Below are positions 5,588 through 7,690 of a stretch of 7,690 nucleotides of DNA, piece by piece. Each line of letters starts with the position of its first letter. Within the stretch, counting starts at the first letter, position 1. The DNA comes from an uncultured Pseudomonadota bacterium (GTDB lineage Bacteria; Pseudomonadota; Gammaproteobacteria; Methylococcales; Methylomonadaceae), in the NCBI GenBank assembly GCA_903904275.1, contig CAIVBX010000056.1:1-7690 (forward strand). Reading direction: 5' to 3'. The notes beneath the pieces were generated by a model. The model was not told the DNA's origin, did not search any database, and saw only the letters and a list, made by a program, of their open reading frames with translations. The translations under genes were made by a program, and so were the position numbers.

Positions 5588-6919
5588 GTGCATACAGAAC
5601 GCATTGCAGAATTAAAAAATACCGTTCAACAACTTTTAGATGAAGCCAAAACACAAGGTGCAACGGCAGCAGAAGCGGGTTTAAGTGTTGATGATGGGTT
5701 ATCCGTCACAGCGCGTTTAGGAGTAGTTGAAACCATTGAACATCATTGCAGTCAAGGTTTAGGCGTAACGGTATATTTTGGACATCGAAAAGGCGCGGCA
5801 AGTACAACGGATTTGTCGCCAGCATCGATAAAAGAAACGGTTAGTGCGGCGTGTAGCATTGCGCGTTATACCAGCGAAGATGATTGTGCTGGCTTGCCTG
5901 ACGTAGATTTGTTGGCAACAGAATTTACAAATTTAGATTTGTATCATCCGTGGGATTTATCGTCCGAAAAAGCCATTGAAATGGCAATTGAATGTGAAGA
6001 TGCTGCACGAAATTATCACGCTGACATTAGCAATTCCGAAGGTGCATCGATTAGCACGTTGAAAGGCATCAGCGTTTTGGGAAATAGTTTAGGCTTTTTG
6101 CAGGCGCGACAAAGTTCACGTCATTCGTTAAGTTGCTCTGTTTTGGCGCAACGTGGCGATGATATGCAGCGTGATTATTGGTACAGCGTAGCGCGAAATG
6201 CGGATTTTTTAGCGTTACCAAAAGAAGTGGGCATGATTGCCGCTGAACGTACATTGCGTCGTTTAGGTGGTCGCAGTTTAAGTCCGCGTGAATGTCCTGT
6301 TTTATTCTGTGCCGAAATTGCCAGCAGTTTATTGGGTTCATTTGTAGGCGCAATTTCAGGTGGTAGTTTATATCGCAAATCGACTTTTTTACTCGATGCA
6401 CTCAATACACAAATTTTCCCATCTTTTATTCACCTTCACGAACAACCGCATTTAATCGGCGGTTTAGGCAGCGCAATGTATGACAGCGAAGGCGTAGCGA
6501 CAAAACACCGTGATTTAGTGCGTGGTGGTGTGTTGCAAGATTATGTTTTAAGCACTTATTCGGCGCGAAAGTTAGGTTTGAAAAGCACAGGAAATGCAGG
6601 GGGTGTGCGGAACTTGACAATTACGCCGACAGGCGGTGATTTTGAATCTATGGTGCAGTTATTGGGAACAGGTTTGCTCGTCACAGAATTGATGGGGCAG
6701 GGTGTGAAAATGGTGACAGGTGATTATTCACGCGGTGCGGCAGGTTTTTGGGTTGAAAATGGCGTGATTCAATATCCTGTTGAAGAAATTACGATTGCTG
6801 GAAATTTGAAAGACATGTTCAAACAAATTGTTGCTGTTGGTAACGATGTTGATTTACGCGGCAATACACGAACAGGGTCGATTTTAATTGAAAACATGTC
6901 GATTGCTGGAAATGATTAA
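5588..6919 (+). CDS. pmbA: TldD/PmbA family metallopeptidase subunit PmbA (TldE)
   Basis: PmbA (TldE) pairs with TldD to form a cytosolic protease that trims unfolded peptides; in E. coli the pair matures microcin B17 and degrades CcdA. The active-site zinc is carried by TldD, so PmbA needs its partner, and no tldD lies in this window. The 443-residue product has the usual family length (about 450) and its hallmarks: QGLGVTVYFG (56-65), GSFVGAISGGSLYRKSTFLL (250-269), GNAGGVRNLTI (335-345), TGLLVTELMGQGV (361-373), VTGDYSRGAAGFWVENG (376-392), YPVEEITIAGNLKDMF (396-411) and DVDLRG with TGSILIE (420-435). The start is GTG at 5588, with an AAAAGGA site seven bases before it. The gene is 12 bases downstream of UPF0182 and 39 bases upstream of the ATPase gene. 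No clear terminator is seen in the 6920-6958 gap. Confidence 0.96.
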   Translation: MHTERIAELKNTVQQLLDEAKTQGATAAEAGLSVDDGLSVTARLGVVETIEHHCSQGLGVTVYFGHRKGAASTTDLSPASIKETVSAACSIARYTSEDDCAGLPDVDLLATEFTNLDLYHPWDLSSEKAIEMAIECEDAARNYHADISNSEGASISTLKGISVLGNSLGFLQARQSSRHSLSCSVLAQRGDDMQRDYWYSVARNADFLALPKEVGMIAAERTLRRLGGRSLSPRECPVLFCAEIASSLLGSFVGAISGGSLYRKSTFLLDALNTQIFPSFIHLHEQPHLIGGLGSAMYDSEGVATKHRDLVRGGVLQDYVLSTYSARKLGLKSTGNAGGVRNLTITPTGGDFESMVQLLGTGLLVTELMGQGVKMVTGDYSRGAAGFWVENGVIQYPVEEITIAGNLKDMFKQIVAVGNDVDLRGNTRTGSILIENMSIAGND

Positions 6920-6958
6920 GTTTCAAATTAGATTACAACGCGCAAAGGAGAACGAAAA

Positions 6959-7690
6959 ATGAGTGAGCATTTTTTGACTGAAATTGAGATAAAAGAATTC
7001 AAATGTTTTTCTAATTTTAAAGCCGAAGGCTTTAAGCGCGTTAATTTGATTGGCGGGAAAAATAACGTCGGTAAAACGGCGTTTATGGAGGCGTGTTATG
7101 TGAATGTTTTTTCAATAAATATCAAAAGCATGATTACATCAATTGTTTCTATAAAAGGCAGAAGAGAAAAAGCCAATCTAGTTTATGAGGAAATGGAATA
7201 TCAATCTTTTTTGGATTTTACTAAACATTACGACGTAATTTCTAATGTAAAAACACAAAATTTTTCTGTTTTAGAAGGTGATGGAAAAAAAGAATATCAG
7301 TTTGATATTGATGGCGAATTTATTTCTTTAATCAATGCTAAAGAAATTAATATTTCAATGGTACAAGCAGGAAACGTTGATTTTATTGATAGTTTTGGCT
7401 GGGCTGATAGTAGGTTAATCAAAGTTTATCAAGCTATTCAGAAACAAGATAAAGAAAGTGAATTGAATAATTTTATTAGTGAATTTGATAGCAGTATCGA
7501 AATTTTCAAAGTTATCGATAAACCTCAATGCAAAGTTAATGGCGAATACCGCGACATTACCGAATTCGGCGATGGTTTAAAACATTACATTTCGATTATT
7601 TGTGCGTTGTATGCTTGTGAAAATGGTTATTTGTTCATTGATGAAATTGGCAACGGCATTCATTACACACAACACACACACATACACACA
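6959..7690 (+). CDS. AAA/ABC-type ATPase, AAA_15/OLD-like (C-terminus cut off by window edge)
   Basis: A frame starting at ATG 6959 stays open for 244 codons to the window end. It begins ITEI-type: residues 6-19 (LTEIEIKEFKCFSN) form the first strand and the lid of an SMC/RecF-like ATPase, followed by the Walker A motif GKNNVGKT (33-40). Residues 199-208 (DITEFGDGLK) match the ABC signature region, and GYLFIDEIGNGIHYT (223-237) is Walker B with D228 and E229, then the D-loop/His region. No long coiled coil is visible between the motifs, unlike SMC or RecN, so it resembles the compact ATPases of the AAA_15/AAA_21 kind. Many of these work with a TOPRIM, DUF3226 or DUF4435 partner, some in phage defence. 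The partner, if any, is outside the window. A strong AAGGAG (6945-6950) lies eight bases upstream. The central part is unusually AT-rich, and the last ten residues look atypical because of a CA-rich repeat. Confidence 0.85.
   Translation, partial: MSEHFLTEIEIKEFKCFSNFKAEGFKRVNLIGGKNNVGKTAFMEACYVNVFSINIKSMITSIVSIKGRREKANLVYEEMEYQSFLDFTKHYDVISNVKTQNFSVLEGDGKKEYQFDIDGEFISLINAKEINISMVQAGNVDFIDSFGWADSRLIKVYQAIQKQDKESELNNFISEFDSSIEIFKVIDKPQCKVNGEYRDITEFGDGLKHYISIICALYACENGYLFIDEIGNGIHYTQHTHIHT
7665..7690 (+). repeat. CA-rich simple sequence repeat at the window end
   Basis: The last 26 bases are an almost pure AC/CA tract with small interruptions (an extra A at 7671, a T at 7683). Inside the ATPase frame it encodes TQHTHIHT right after the conserved HY following Walker B. 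Such a tract is unlike the rest of the window. It may be a real repeat or a read/contig-end artefact. Confidence 0.6.

Noticed and set aside
6069..6620. Minus-strand frames of 64-110 codons inside pmbA
   Set aside because: They lie opposite highly conserved PmbA blocks and show no family features.
6792..6913. Direct repeat CGATTGCTGGAAAT at 6792-6805 and 6900-6913
   Set aside because: Both copies encode the IAGN motif near the PmbA C-terminus, which the family carries twice. Protein constraint explains it, so it is not a recombination or attachment site.

Overview
The window looks like a chromosomal piece of an AT-rich gammaproteobacterium. Hand counts give roughly 40% GC in the housekeeping genes, and codons ending in A or T are favoured. 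Aat, TrxB and PmbA are all of proteobacterial type. A Beggiatoa/Thiothrix-like sulfur bacterium would fit, but that is a guess from composition and gene content, not something the sequence proves.

Layout. The left third (1-2302) is a minus-strand run, read right to left: trxB (thioredoxin reductase), aat (Leu/Phe-tRNA-protein transferase, starting one base after the trxB stop), then a GGDEF protein that leaves the window at base 1. A short divergent control region (2303-2432) separates this run from a plus-strand gene for a small TraR/DksA-type C4 zinc-finger protein. It holds a sigma70-like promoter for trxB, a perfect TATAAT box for the zinc-finger gene, and a palindrome overlapping that box. 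The gap between the zinc-finger gene and the next gene is almost filled by an unlisted 43-codon minus-strand ORF with three cysteines (2798-2929).

The centre (2954-5575) is one large gene for a UPF0182/COG1615 membrane protein with seven predicted transmembrane segments and a domain of about 570 residues predicted to lie outside the membrane. Twelve bases later comes pmbA (tldE), starting at GTG with its ribosome site overlapping the end of the upstream gene. These two are probably cotranscribed.

At the right edge (6959-7690) an AAA/ABC-type ATPase of the AAA_15/OLD-like kind begins with a strong ribosome site and runs off the window. Its central part is clearly poorer in GC (about 27%) than its neighbours. 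The window ends in a CA-rich simple repeat just after the Walker B motif. This ATPase is the most likely start of an accessory or defence-like module, but its partner genes are not visible.

Most of the window is therefore ordinary housekeeping (redox, N-end rule, stringent-response-type regulation, peptide maturation). The points for a second look are the small cysteine ORF, the palindromic divergent promoter, the UPF0182-pmbA pair and the truncated ATPase with its odd end. No tRNA, rRNA, CRISPR array or insertion sequence was seen.
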